DNA of 64,000 bases from the NCBI GenBank assembly GCA_012862575.1, contig BLSF01000012.1, forward strand, positions 434,001 through 498,000, given 5' to 3'. Positions 10,698 to 20,908 of the stretch are shown here, one piece after another; position 1 is the stretch's first letter; every line of letters begins with the position of its first letter. A model generated the notes under the pieces. It worked only from the letters and a program-made list of their open reading frames with translations, was not told the DNA's origin and ran no database searches. The stretch is from Parietichytrium sp. I65-24A (lineage: Eukaryota > Sar > Bigyra > Thraustochytrida > Thraustochytriidae). Position numbers and translations under genes: made by a program.

Positions 10698-11149
10698 TCC
10701 ATCTTTACTCGAGCTTCTATCTATCATATAGAGCTAACTACGGCTACTATAGTACATACTACTATTGACTCTGAAATTCGAGCTAAGCTCACCAAAAGTG
10801 TGCACACCTTCGCGTGGCGGCGATACGTGGGCACTATTATAGTATTGGGTAGAGTAGATGTAGCGGAGAGATCCGTTCACGACCCATGTGGACTATTCGG
10901 ACTCAGAGATGAATGACAGATGTGCCACGGTGAGAATGAGGGAGACTGGAAGATCAGAAAGCACGTCTTAGTCGGAGTTGGGTACGGCGTTTGAAAGGAG
11001 AAGGGGTAAGGTTGCAGAATTCGGGACCTTTGCGCCGAAATCGTGGAGGGTTTGTTTGTACGCGCTCTCTCTGCGCAGCGACCAGCGGAGAAGAGCATCG
11101 TGCCTTGGTCGAGAGGGAGAGCAGAGGTTGCGTTTCCAGTGGAGGCGAG
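10698..11149. other. Intergenic / 5' UTR
   Basis: The plus frame of the next gene is open from about 10991, but without an ATG until 11150, so most of this is taken as promoter and leader. A GCTAACTACGGCTACTATAG-like AT-rich patch lies at about 10730-10770. Nothing else is recognised. Confidence 0.4.
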
Positions 11150-12493
11150 ATGGCCGTGGAAGGCGCCAGGGAAGGGGCGGTGATGGAGCTGCGAGACGAG
11201 GCATGCGCGAGCAACGAGGCGTTTGAAGACTGGATACGACACTGCTTATACACGAACAGGAAGAAGCACGGCGCGATGCAGCGAGTGAAGAGTAAAATCA
11301 TGAGGGCGGTGTCATACTCGTTGGTTGTCTCTTTTGTGCTGATGATCATCGGAGCGAAGGCATCGACGTCTTCCCAGTACTATGGCCCGTTTCGAAGAGC
11401 GCGCACTGGAGTAGAGCTTGCGGGTCTGACCTACTTTAAGGCGTTTGTGTCACTCTGCATCGGACTGCTCGGTTTATATGGCTGGTTTCGTAGGTTTCTG
11501 CTTCGAAGAGACTTTTGTCTTCTCTTTGGTGGGATCCGAGTCTTTGATTGGGCAGTAGGTGCGTGGTTATGGCTTGCGGTCAATTTTGATTTTGGGCTCT
11601 CAGCGTTCGACGGAGACTCGGGGCTTACCACTGGCGAGCGAATGGTGTACTTTGTGCTGTGGATTGTGGCTACATTCTGCCTGCTGCACACTGCCACAAA
11701 CACTAGATCGCTTTATCGCGCTTGGATACAGTTTCGAGTACTTGCATACCGGGAATACATGGAGGACGAGAAGAGTCGCCCTTCGAGACACTCTCGCTCT
11801 GGACAGTCGCTACGTGAAGTGCACGTCAACCCTAGCTCCAGTCCGCACGTCGAAAAAGTGCTCAACTCGATTCCAGTGGCGACTCCACACGATCCAAGAG
11901 CTGCACAGGCTGAGGTGATTCACTTAAACTTGAGTGGGTCAAATTTTGAAGTTGATTACAATTCGAGGTCCTCTTTCGCCGAGCCGTTCGAAATGTTTGC
12001 GAGCGCGAGACCAACACAGTACGACGCCGGCTATGCTGGCTACGACAATTATACAGAGCACCAGTTGGTGGACTACAACCAGTATTTTGAGTCGCTTGCA
12101 GTGGAAAATGGCCATGCCTTCTTCGAGCCGGACACTAGCTCTCCACTGGATAAATACGCCCAGATAACCTCTGATGAGTTTTTTATGCGCTGGGGATCGA
12201 TGCCAGATTCGGGTCAATTTGAGCGATCCATCATATCCGTTCCGGCCATTAACCACATTCAGGAACATCTGTGCCCAAAAGGTTTCTTTATGGTGTACTC
12301 TAGTGAAGCACTGCACGAGGAGGAGCAGCTGAGAACCGTTTACCTTTTCGCGCAATGCGACGGCGCTGTCTTCCTTCTGGAGCTTGTATTCAACGTCACT
12401 GTTCCAGCGGTCCGCGCGACCTTCAAAAGCCAGGACGAGAGCAAAACTCATACTTTCGTCAGCCTGCTGGAACTGCAGCGTCTGTTGGCCTGA
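11150..12493 (+). CDS. Four-pass membrane protein with a C-terminal beta-adaptin appendage-like domain
   Basis: 447 residues from an ATG in good context (GCGAGATGG). After about 45 mostly charged residues come four predicted membrane helices, around SYSLVVSFVLMIIG, FVSLCIGLLGLYG, WAVGAWLWLAV and FVLWIVATFCLL (roughly residues 53-190). A long, probably cytosolic Ser/Tyr/Asp-rich linker contains several aromatic short motifs (FAEPF, YNQYF). The last 110 residues, starting ITSDEFFMRWGSMP, resemble the C-terminal subdomain of beta2-adaptin appendage (B2-adapt-app_C). Shared points are an EFF..W opening, a hydrophobic VYLFAQCDGAVFLLEL core and a terminal helix LLELQRLL. In adaptins this platform binds endocytic accessory proteins and clathrin. 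A membrane-tethered copy is unusual. The domain call comes from remembered family patterns, not a search. Confidence 0.6.
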   Translation: MAVEGAREGAVMELRDEACASNEAFEDWIRHCLYTNRKKHGAMQRVKSKIMRAVSYSLVVSFVLMIIGAKASTSSQYYGPFRRARTGVELAGLTYFKAFVSLCIGLLGLYGWFRRFLLRRDFCLLFGGIRVFDWAVGAWLWLAVNFDFGLSAFDGDSGLTTGERMVYFVLWIVATFCLLHTATNTRSLYRAWIQFRVLAYREYMEDEKSRPSRHSRSGQSLREVHVNPSSSPHVEKVLNSIPVATPHDPRAAQAEVIHLNLSGSNFEVDYNSRSSFAEPFEMFASARPTQYDAGYAGYDNYTEHQLVDYNQYFESLAVENGHAFFEPDTSSPLDKYAQITSDEFFMRWGSMPDSGQFERSIISVPAINHIQEHLCPKGFFMVYSSEALHEEEQLRTVYLFAQCDGAVFLLELVFNVTVPAVRATFKSQDESKTHTFVSLLELQRLLA

Positions 12494-12617
12494 TCTGATA
12501 ACTAGACAAGTAGATGGTGGTGGTTGTTGAATTGTAGCTATTTTCAAATGTCATTTAGTTGGTTTGTTCAAATAAGTGCCGTCATCTCTCAGGCAACTAC
12601 TACGATTGAGAAAAAAA

Positions 12618-13937
12618 TTAATCGTTCAAAGTCAGTTCGTTGTCGATCTCAGCGATGAGATCTTCCAGCTCCTTGTCGAAACGATCCTGTGAGGACTCAG
12701 CTACGGAGACGAGGTCATCATCATCCATGTTTCCCTCGCCGTCTCCATTATCCATGCCGTCATCCGACATCTTCGTGTCATCATCAAACAGCCCATCTGC
12801 GGCGTCCCAGCTTGCCTCCTCGTCATTATCTTGTTCGTCTCCGGCTGTCTTTTTCGCCTCACTAGACTCAGCTTGCTCTCTGGTTTCAAGACTCTCTTCT
12901 CCTGATTTCAGAGGCTGAGCGTAGTCGTCCGCGTCTGGAGCTTGGGCACCTTCTTTAAACGTGGAGGATGCTTTTGGCGGCTCGTTGCCATTCCCTGGTC
13001 TTACTTGATCGTTAGCATATTCCTCTCCCTCAGATACCGAAAGAGGCGTTTCTTCCACGCTCTCAGCCTTTGTTTCGGGCCTTCTCTCCTCTCCGCTTTG
13101 GCCAAAATCGGCGCCATCTCTGCCTTCGTCTGCGGAGGCGCTATGTCCCACAGATTCTTGGATCTGCGAGTCAGGGTATCGTTCGTTGCCCGGTCGCAAA
13201 GGACCCTCCTCAGTCAAATGCTTACGATCAGAAGCTGCCTGATAATCATCGCCGTTTGCATCTCTCGCACGATGACGTGCAGGGTGCTTTACTACATTTT
13301 GCTTCGCGCTGTTGTAGCGCTCCACGGCTGCTTTAAAGTGCTCAATCGCCGCAGGTTGTGAATCAGCGTTCGCATCCTCTTCCAGGTCTTCGACTAAACC
13401 ATCATCATTCTCAGCAGGATTATCATCGCCGTTTCCATCTCTCGCACGATGACGCTCAGGGTGCTTTACTACATTTTGCTTCGCGCTGTTGTAGCGCTCC
13501 ACGGCTGCTTTAAAGTGCGCAATCGCCGCAGGTTGTGAATCAGCGTTCGCTTCCTCTTCCAGGTCTTCGACTAAACCATCATCATTCTCAGCAGGATCTA
13601 GCACATCCGACTTGGCAGACTTTGCGGTGGTACCTGCAATCTGCTGCTCGCCGCCAACATCAGCAACATCAATTGCATCCCCATTATCAACGTCGTACTC
13701 AGACGCACCGTTGTCTCCCGTGTGCAAGAACTCATTCGAGTCATTCACATCCACATTCTCGCCTCCCGCGCCGGCAATTGTCTTCAAAGCGCCACGAATC
13801 GCAGACCTTGCAGCTGTATAGCTTCTGCCGACGCTGATTCCGTCGTCGTCAGGGGCCGACCAAGACGCCATGCGCAGCGCGGCAATCATTACGAAAAGCA
13901 CCACCGCACCCGCCAGAACGCCCGTTTTCAGCGCCAT
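12618..13937 (-). CDS. Acidic, repeat-containing single-pass membrane or secreted protein, function unknown
   Basis: 439 residues. An N-terminal hydrophobic segment (about residues 7-24, GVLAGAVVLFVMIAAL) looks like a signal anchor or signal peptide. The rest is hydrophilic and very rich in Asp, Glu, Ala, Ser and Asn. Two tandem 59-residue repeats lie around residues 117-235, each carrying AAVERYNSAKQNVVKHP. The C-terminus is almost purely acidic. I do not recognise a family. The composition suggests an extracellular or Golgi-lumen low-complexity protein, possibly cation-binding; this is inference. The stop lies 124 bp from the convergent upstream gene. The 5' end is duplicated at 14148-14735 beside an assembly join. 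Confidence 0.7.
   Translation of the reverse strand: MALKTGVLAGAVVLFVMIAALRMASWSAPDDDGISVGRSYTAARSAIRGALKTIAGAGGENVDVNDSNEFLHTGDNGASEYDVDNGDAIDVADVGGEQQIAGTTAKSAKSDVLDPAENDDGLVEDLEEEANADSQPAAIAHFKAAVERYNSAKQNVVKHPERHRARDGNGDDNPAENDDGLVEDLEEDANADSQPAAIEHFKAAVERYNSAKQNVVKHPARHRARDANGDDYQAASDRKHLTEEGPLRPGNERYPDSQIQESVGHSASADEGRDGADFGQSGEERRPETKAESVEETPLSVSEGEEYANDQVRPGNGNEPPKASSTFKEGAQAPDADDYAQPLKSGEESLETREQAESSEAKKTAGDEQDNDEEASWDAADGLFDDDTKMSDDGMDNGDGEGNMDDDDLVSVAESSQDRFDKELEDLIAEIDNELTLND
13235..13590 (-). repeat. Two tandem 177-bp coding repeats
   Basis: The two copies are offset by 177 bases (59 codons); for example TTCGACTAAACCATC recurs at 13389 and 13566. They are nearly identical at DNA level and keep frame, so the duplication within the acidic protein gene is recent. 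Confidence 0.85.
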
Positions 13938-14735
13938 GGTCCCCCCTCCTCCTGACGAAATCAGCGGCCGAGAACTGTGGGGCCACGCTCGAGCGAGCCT
14001 GTCCTCTCCGTCCTCGCTGGAAACGTCGGGTAATGCAATGGTACATGTGTGCGTAAGTGTGAGCTGTGCAAAATGTGGTCGCGGGTGTCACAGGTATGGT
14101 ACCATTATACATGTGATGGATGACTGAGCGAAGGATGAGTTCACTGNTTCGACTGAACCATCATCATTCTCAGCAGGATCTAGCACATCCGACTTGGCAG
14201 ACTTTGCGGTGGTACCTGCAATCTGCTGCTCGCCGCCAACATCAGCAACATCAATTGCATCCCCATTATCAACGTCGTACTCAGACGCACCGTTGTCTCC
14301 CGTGTGCAAGAACTCATTCGAGTCATTCACATCCACATTCTCGCCTCCCGCGCCGGCAATTGTCTTCAAAGCGCCACGAATCGCAGACCTTGCAGCTGTA
14401 TAGCTTCTGCCGACGCTGATTCCGTCGTCGTCAGGGGCCGACCAAGACGCCATGCGCAGCGCGGCAATCATTACGAAAAGCACCACCGCACCCGCCAGAA
14501 CGCCCGTTTTCAGCGCCATGGTCCCCCCTCCTCCTGACGAAATCAGCGGCCGAGAACTGTGGGGCCACGCTCGAGCGAGCCTGTCCTCTCCGTCCTCGCT
14601 GGAAACGTCGGGTAATGCAATGGTACATGTGTGCGTAAGTGTGAGCTGAGTGAGCTGTGCAATCTGTGCAAAATGTGGTTGTGGGTGTCGCAGGTACCGT
14701 TCTATTATAGACTGAGCGAAGGATGAGTTCACTGT
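13566..14735. repeat. Direct duplication (about 580 bp) flanking an 'n'
   Basis: Bases 13566-14146 and 14148-14735 are two direct copies separated by a single n. The copies are near-identical in the coding part and slightly diverged in the promoter part; for example GTGAGCTGTGC is expanded to a longer GTGAGCTGAGTGAGCTG in the second. This is most simply an uncollapsed contig overlap. Confidence 0.8.
14148..14519 (-). pseudogene. Duplicate 5' fragment of the acidic membrane protein gene at a contig join
   Basis: From the ATG at 14519 this copies the first 120 or so codons of the gene at 12618-13937 almost perfectly, then stops at the 'n' at 14147. The duplicated block continues into the 5' flank to about 14735, where the two copies diverge by short indels and substitutions as alleles would. 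The most likely explanation is two overlapping contigs or haplotypes placed end to end. A genuine partial tandem duplication is the alternative. Confidence 0.7.
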
Positions 14736-17700
14736 TCTCCTGGAACGAGCAGCTCTTTGGTCTTGGGTGATTTCAACTCACAGTCAGTCAATCAATTGAA
14801 CTTCGATAGTTGTGAGTTTTCCATTTTCCAGTTCTTCATTGGTCTAAGGGCCGCAAAAACGAAGAAGTCAGAAGCTTATGTACTCGTTGGATTTGCAGTT
14901 GCATTGCATTTTCAGTGCAGTTGCAGTAAACCTTGGCGTGGTTCCCAGATTTCTCAGGCTTTCATTACCTTTCATTGGTTAGAGTTTTAGACTTGGGAAA
15001 ATTAGAAGACGACTATTGTTTTGTCTGCAGTGGTTTCTGAGTTGAGAGTCTCTTTAAAGGGTTAGGTTTTTCACGTGGGTACGAGTAGACAACGATTTCC
15101 AGTTTCAGCCAGTTTCTGGACAGAAAGCCTCCTGCCAGGCCAGTGAGCTTGATCATCGTGAAGAGCAGTTCAATACATGTCTTCACTTTTTATTCTTTGT
15201 TTCTTTTTCAGAGATCGCAGTGCGGAAATCGAATCCAGTGCCATCTTCATATCTCATTCCCGAATCTCTGCTACAAAAGGTGCAGCGACTAGAATTAGGA
15301 CGACGGTGCAACCTTTCGCCTCTTCACGCCCGCGATCCGGCCTGCCGAGACTCGTTCACTGCAGAGCCACTCTGCAGTTGGGAACTTTCTTGTCACCAAG
15401 TGACAGAGACACCAACATCGGCCACATTTGCCAAACCTTGAACAAGTGGATCCGCGAGGCTCTACTCAACTCACGTAGTTCACGTAGCGCGAGAGTCGCC
15501 AGAGATCGCGAGAGCGGGAAGCTGATCGACCGCGTTTCGCGCTAGCTCTACGGCGACAGCTAGCGCGCCAGTATTCTCGGAGGAGTGTACACAACGCCGC
15601 GCGTGATGGCCTACTGCTCTCTCTCTCTCTCCCTTCCCCATTCTCATTCTCAATCTCTTCCTCTCTTCAGAGACTCGAGAATCAAAGACTTGATCGTCGG
15701 TGGGTGAGTGGTTGAACTTCAAACTGAGAGCTGCTTTCTTTGGAAATTAGCTGTAAGAACAAATGGAAATGGACTTCTCATGGTGGCTCATGCTTTCACT
15801 CCTTTCTTGTCTCATGCATCTCCGATTGCTGGCGGTGAATTTGTACCGATAAATAACTGAGATTAATAGAGGAGAGGTATCTCCAAAATATAATGGCATG
15901 CGCGCCAAACTAGGTAAATATTTTGCCTTCTTGGAGTTGGCGCCTTCCGCGCAAGCCCCTTTTCGGGTAAAAAGAGACCCCGACATGCTTTCAACTCACA
16001 GTTAGGTCTTCGCCTTCAAGACTCCTCAACCGTGCTGAACTGACCGCCAATTCTGCAAGCACTGCATCACGTAGCGTGTCGATATGCGAATCTTTAGTAC
16101 GAGGGATTCCAGTTCGGATGCTCCGGGTCTGGTGAAGCCTTCAAAGCTGCCTCATTGATTGATTGATTGCTTAGATTCATCTGATTGATTGTTTGATTTG
16201 ATCGATCGATCGATCTACGATGGAAAGGTCCAGCGTCGAGCCTTGGTGCGCTGGCGTGTCCCTCGGCAGCTGGCTTACTTTGCCACTTCTTTTTCCTTGC
16301 CTCTCTTCTGTTTAGCTTTTTAACTTTCCAGCTTTTCGAATGTATCATTTGATTTCAATCATCAAAATCTGATTGAAAGAAAAGTGCAAAGTGTTCGCTG
16401 TCGATTCAGCATCTCCCTCGCACACAACTCTCATCACGATTCCACTAATCCTGAGTACTATTAATACGTATTAATACTCTCCCACCGACCGCGTTTTGCA
16501 CAAGAATCACAAAACTTTTCCTGTCAGCACCCCTATCGTTACCATTAAACGCCTCATAGGACCTCCCTCCCTCACGGCGGAAATGTTAGTAGCCACGCCA
16601 CACCTCACTAGGAGTGGCACCCAGTAGGTATATGCTAGCTCTGTCACTAGTGTATGTTCTGTTGGTGGGATGGTAGGTAGCCGACCGTAACGCTTACGGT
16701 AACAGTCACTTGCTAAGTACAAAAAGTAAAGGGTGTGCGCTCTCCGCCAAAAAGAAAGAAAGAAAGTGAAGGAGAAGGTGGAAAGTGAAGATCATTAAGG
16801 CTAAGATGGGAGAAACGGTAGTGCGAGTCAGGCTCCGTGAGGAGGGAGGGAGAGAGGATTCGGTGGACGAGTGACTTTCGGACTCGCCAAGCAGTGATTT
16901 TAGGACTTGCTTCTCGCAACTGGACAACTCGGCAGCTGCAATAGCTCCACGGAAGATCGAGTGTCTGCAGTGTGTCTCATCGATCACGGCACTCTAGTGC
17001 TAGTGCTGCAGAAGCAATCACCTCAGAAGGCGGAGTGCAAACGTTGGTTGGCTTTGATAAGCTTATTGGAAGTAACACAAATTGTTTCCTTCTGTCCACC
17101 AAGAATAGTGCCTCGTTAGAGCTGCTACTGTCGTAGAGCAGGTCCACGTTCAAGTGTGCTCACGAACGCACACTTTCCCAAAACAATTCGCCGTAGGGGC
17201 CCCTTTAACCGACTTTATTTTCCAGGTCCAAAATCGGTCCGATAGTTGTTGCCAGACACTATTGACCAAATCCGAGATGCTTGACCAGTAAGTTAAATGC
17301 CCAACTTGACCAACGCGGGTGAAGGTATTGGTGCGAAGACCCAAACTTACACCTCGGTGTATCGTCTCAGTTTAGGGCAAGTGGCCAGATTTGGCAAATG
17401 TGGCGTGGACTCCAAAGCCCCCTTGTGACTTCAGAAACTTTGTAAACAAACACAATCAAGTCACGTGAATGGATCGCCAGGACAGATCTCACGCGAGCAG
17501 CACTAGCAGAGCACCTTCTGCAGGCCAAAAGAGCGGATTTGGCGGCTGCTGAAGGTTGAGGTCAGGTTCTAGTACCGGTAGTCTGGGCTACCTCGACTTC
17601 GACGCAAGGTGATGCTTGGCTTACTGTTCATTTACAGTTGTCTTGAAGTAACTCCAGAGAGCATTGGTCGTTACCAAGTACTTTCACCCGCAGTGCACGT

Positions 17701-17964
17701 GAAAGGTCACAAAAGACCAATTACCTTCCAGCTGGTTGAGGCTCTTTTTCTCGATTCCTTGATACCATCTATGTGGTGAGCTAACTCGTTTTCGTGACTC
17801 GAAACGCCGGAAGGTAGAAGAGGTGAATGGTAATGGGTTTGTCCGCTCTTCATACAAATTCATAAAGTTGCCTGTCTCATTAGGATGAACAGTCTGAAAT
17901 CATATTTTTTAAATTAATCGCAAAGAAGACGTGGACGAGAGCGATACCGTGAGAACGAAAACGT

Positions 17965-18330
17965 TGCGTACTTACCTGCTCGTCTCGGTCGAGCTCGTGT
18001 GGAATCTTTTCCACATGCCACTGGCCACGCTCCATAGGCGAGTCATTCTGCGGCTACCGTCTCGAGTATGCCGCTCTATGGCTGCCTCCTCGAAGAGGCG
18101 GAAGTCGTAACGGACGTTCACGGCATGGTCCTATCCGTCTTGAATACGCAGGCCGGTAGCCCATCGCTACTTCAGCATGCGTCCTCGAGGCAGACTCCGT
18201 AATTCGTGCTGATATTTCGCGCAAGTGCTCGAAGCACTAAGCTTCTGCGTGAACGCGATACAGCAAGTAGGGAAATCTCTGCGTAATCCAGTGTCCGGAC
18301 CTTGAAGAGGGCGGATGGTACATTGTGAGT
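17965..18330 (-). other. GC-rich structured block with a perfect minus-strand splice donor; ncRNA or hidden exon
   Basis: The plus strand shows several clean hairpins: TGTGGAA/TTCCACA near 17999-18016, CCATAG/CTATGG near 18033-18081 enclosing GCGGC/GCCGC, GCCTC/GAGGC near 18083-18098, and AGTGC/GCACT near 18225-18239. On the minus strand the block ends with CAG followed by GTAAGT (near 17978-17970), and a TGATTTCAG acceptor follows about 85 bases later (near 17892). One minus frame is open for about 50 codons before the donor and looks mildly protein-like (for example RYDFRLFEEAAIERH). I cannot decide between a structured spliced RNA and a small coding exon. The plus-strand ACTTACCTG also matches the 5' end of U1 snRNA, but the U1 stem-loop I motif is absent. 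Confidence 0.25.
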
Positions 18331-19390
18331 GCCACGCTGGGTGTTAGGTAAATTGGGAGTCTACCGTTTCGGCGACACACACTCATACAACTAAATTTCA
18401 AGTTTAGTCATCGTGCTTCTCTCGCTCGCTCGATCACTTTTTGTTTTCCTCACTCACTCGCTCACTCACTCTCTCTCTCTCTCGTGCGAGTTCATGAGTG
18501 CGCACTGACAGTCGCGGTGAGTACGGAGTACAAACTCTTGTTTACTCCGCACACGTCAGCAATGATTCCGCAGAAAGAGACGTGATTGAGCCTACAGTAT
18601 ACACACTTTCAAGCCTTCCGACTGGTCTGCATTCAAGCATGCACAAGCTCATCGCCAACGAAAAAAGAAAGAAAAAGAAATAAAAAAAAGGAAACAAGGA
18701 GGGTGTGCCAGCAGAGTTCAGAAGCTTCTCGGCGTCCACGGCACTCGCCACCTACTGACACCACAGCTCAGCACTCGCCTGTCACGATCTGGTCAACTCG
18801 ACCATCATTCACGGTCGGTGAGGACGACAAATCCTAGTGCAGGAAACCAACCAACAAACACAACAAACAAAGAGCAGCATGACCTCTCGCCAATTGAAAG
18901 AGAGTGACAACATCGAAAGGCACTTTCACTTCGCCTCCTTGTTAGACAACGATTGCCAACGTTGGTTGAATTTACAAAGCAAAGTAGAGAAAGAAAAAGC
19001 GAGAAGGGAAGAAAAGGAAGGAAAGGAGGAAGGAAGCGGCAAGCGGGAAGAGGCAGGAAATGCGAAACGCGGGCCCTTCGCTACGTTCGGTTTACAGAGG
19101 CGCGTAAGGCGCACACTACGCGGAGAGCCGTAGCCCGCGATACGGCTCAGTAGCGCAACCCCTTCTCTTCCCGCGCAGACCTGGCTCATGCGTAGGTGTT
19201 AGCGGGAGCCAGCTCGACTCGTAGGTCCTTTTGCAAAACGCGGTGCCCTCAGAGCGGGAGGCGCAGCAGGAGCTAGCTGCGTGCTAGGCACCTGTTCTCG
19301 ACACAATTCACAATTCATCATCACAATTCGAAATGAGAGTTGTTTGGTCTTGCTTCCGTGATTATCACTATAGTGTGATGATGATGACCA

Positions 19391-19427
19391 TCATATCAAT
19401 CATATCAATCATATCAATCATATCAAC
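19391..19427 (+). repeat. (ATCATATCA)n short tandem repeat
   Basis: About four copies of a nine-base unit, in the 5' region of the AP2 gene about 250 bases upstream of its start. Confidence 0.85.
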
Positions 19428-19673
19428 GATGTGATGATCATGATAGATGGAGAGAATATAGAGAGATAGACAGACAGTCGTGAGCGTGAGGGTGAAGGTG
19501 AGGTGCGCAATAGAGCGGGGACTATGGCTGCGGGTAAGAAGAGTGGTTTTGAAAGCTAGTATTCGAGTCGAAGATCGAAACTGCAACTCTGCAAAGAAAT
19601 TGCAAAACCGAAACTCGAGCTCAAGCAAAACAGATCATCCTCACTCGGAATCTCAAACAAAGTCAGAGCCAAG

Positions 19674-20249
19674 ATGATGCCTCTTGCCATCCCAGAATAC
19701 TGTGACTACGACGACGAGCTCATGATGCAAGGTCTGAACGAGATCCTCAGCTGCGAACCTGGCGAGCCACTCGACAATGTCGACGACTTCGAGGTGTTGC
19801 CGGAGATCGACCTGCATCCATACTACGCGTCTCCGGACCAGTGGTACTTCAGCAACGACATGCAATACAGCGCACAGGCCTTTGAACCAAAGCATTTTGA
19901 GCCAGAGTACCCGAAGGTTGTTGCTCAAGTCCAGCACACCCCGCGCGAGATGGTCAAGAAAGCTCGCAAACCAAAAAAGCCTGCCGCCGGCAAGGTTCCT
20001 GAAAGGACTTCCTCCGACGACGGCAGAATCACCTCTACCTTTCGCGGCGTCTGCTGGTACAAGCGCACCAAGCGCTGGGTCGTTCAGGTCAAGAGTAAGG
20101 GAGTTCGGGTTCACGTTGGGTATTTCGTTGACGAGAACGAGGCAGCTCTGGCGTACAAGCAAGCCGCGGCAATGCTCCAATTGAATCCGGGCATGGACAA
20201 GAGCCGTCTTTGCAAAGAAGTAAAGATGATCCTCAAATCATTCGCATGA
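19674..20249 (+). CDS. AP2/ERF-domain DNA-binding protein
   Basis: 191 residues. One AP2 domain lies at about residues 122-172, beginning STFRGVCWYKRTKRWVVQV and continuing to a YKQAAAML helix. It shows the three-strand plus helix pattern with the expected Arg and Trp residues on the DNA-contact face. The first 80 residues are acidic and aromatic-rich, as in an activation region. A basic Lys-rich stretch (about 95-107) may be a nuclear signal. It is shorter than plant ERFs, with a single domain. Likely a nuclear sequence-specific regulator; targets are unknown. Two adjacent ATGs (19674 and 19677) could start it. Confidence 0.88.
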   Translation: MMPLAIPEYCDYDDELMMQGLNEILSCEPGEPLDNVDDFEVLPEIDLHPYYASPDQWYFSNDMQYSAQAFEPKHFEPEYPKVVAQVQHTPREMVKKARKPKKPAAGKVPERTSSDDGRITSTFRGVCWYKRTKRWVVQVKSKGVRVHVGYFVDENEAALAYKQAAAMLQLNPGMDKSRLCKEVKMILKSFA

Positions 20250-20908
20250 AAACGCGGGCAACCTCCGCGAAAATGTCCATAGAAAAATCCTGCCTTGTAC
20301 TCCCTCAACTGAACCCTGCAAAAACTGAATGACTTTAAACCTGCTGTGCCTTATACAAAACCTAAATCATGAATTGCCAACTTTTATATTCAAACTCCAC
20401 ACTACCTAGCTTTTTCCTCGTTTTCAATTGAGAATGTTGCGTGTAAGACATAATGCTCTCAGTTATCAACGCCGGGAGGGCACATGGGGCATTCTTTTCA
20501 GAAAGTGATGGTACAAGAAACATACCCAAGAGACCCAAGAGGGGGAAAAGGTCAGAGTCGCTTTTGAAAATGAGTACCGTATGTGACTTTCTTTTTCTCT
20601 AGACTGCTGGTCGTCAAAAAAAAAAAATGGTCGAAATCGGGCTCATCTCTCCTTTTGTTCATGTGAAATAAGTGTAAAAAAACAATTGCAACGGCACAGA
20701 TGGGAAACGAACTCAGTGAAGCTGATGTATGTTTGGTTCAGCCTTGCTTTGGAGGGGTTCAATCTACGATGTATCCAGTGACCGAGCCGTACGCAGTGGG
20801 TTTCGAACCAGTTCGAAGCCTTGAAGCATCATCACAGTAACGCATTAACGTCCAGCTTTCTGCAGCAGCGAAAGGTGTGCGAACTCAAATTTTCTTCGCA
20901 ATCAGTGT
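20250..20908. other. Convergent intergenic spacer
   Basis: Spacer between the AP2 gene and the 7TM-RGS gene (opposite strands, tail to tail). It includes a poly-A run near 20616-20628. No gene or RNA is recognised. Confidence 0.5.

Larger units (their letters stand above)
14736..19673. other. Large gene-poor interval
   Basis: Almost 5 kb without a convincing gene. It holds pyrimidine tracts (about 15619-15665), GATT/GATC short repeats (about 16150-16215), a GC-rich structured block (17965-18330), a CT/CACT-rich tract (18420-18482), GAAA/GGAA-rich DNA (18985-19060), a palindromic segment AGCCGTA/TACGGCT (about 19121-19147) and an ATCATATCA repeat (19391-19427). Open frames here are short and low-complexity. 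Confidence 0.45.

Noticed and set aside
17968-18130. U1 snRNA on the plus strand (ACTTACCTG at its start)
   Set aside because: The conserved stem-loop I loop and an Sm site are missing. The same bases are explained by a minus-strand splice donor.
18090-18200. RNase P or MRP RNA (GGAAGTC and CAGACTC look like conserved regions)
   Set aside because: Spacing and order do not fit the conserved regions, and no closing P1/P2 stems could be drawn.
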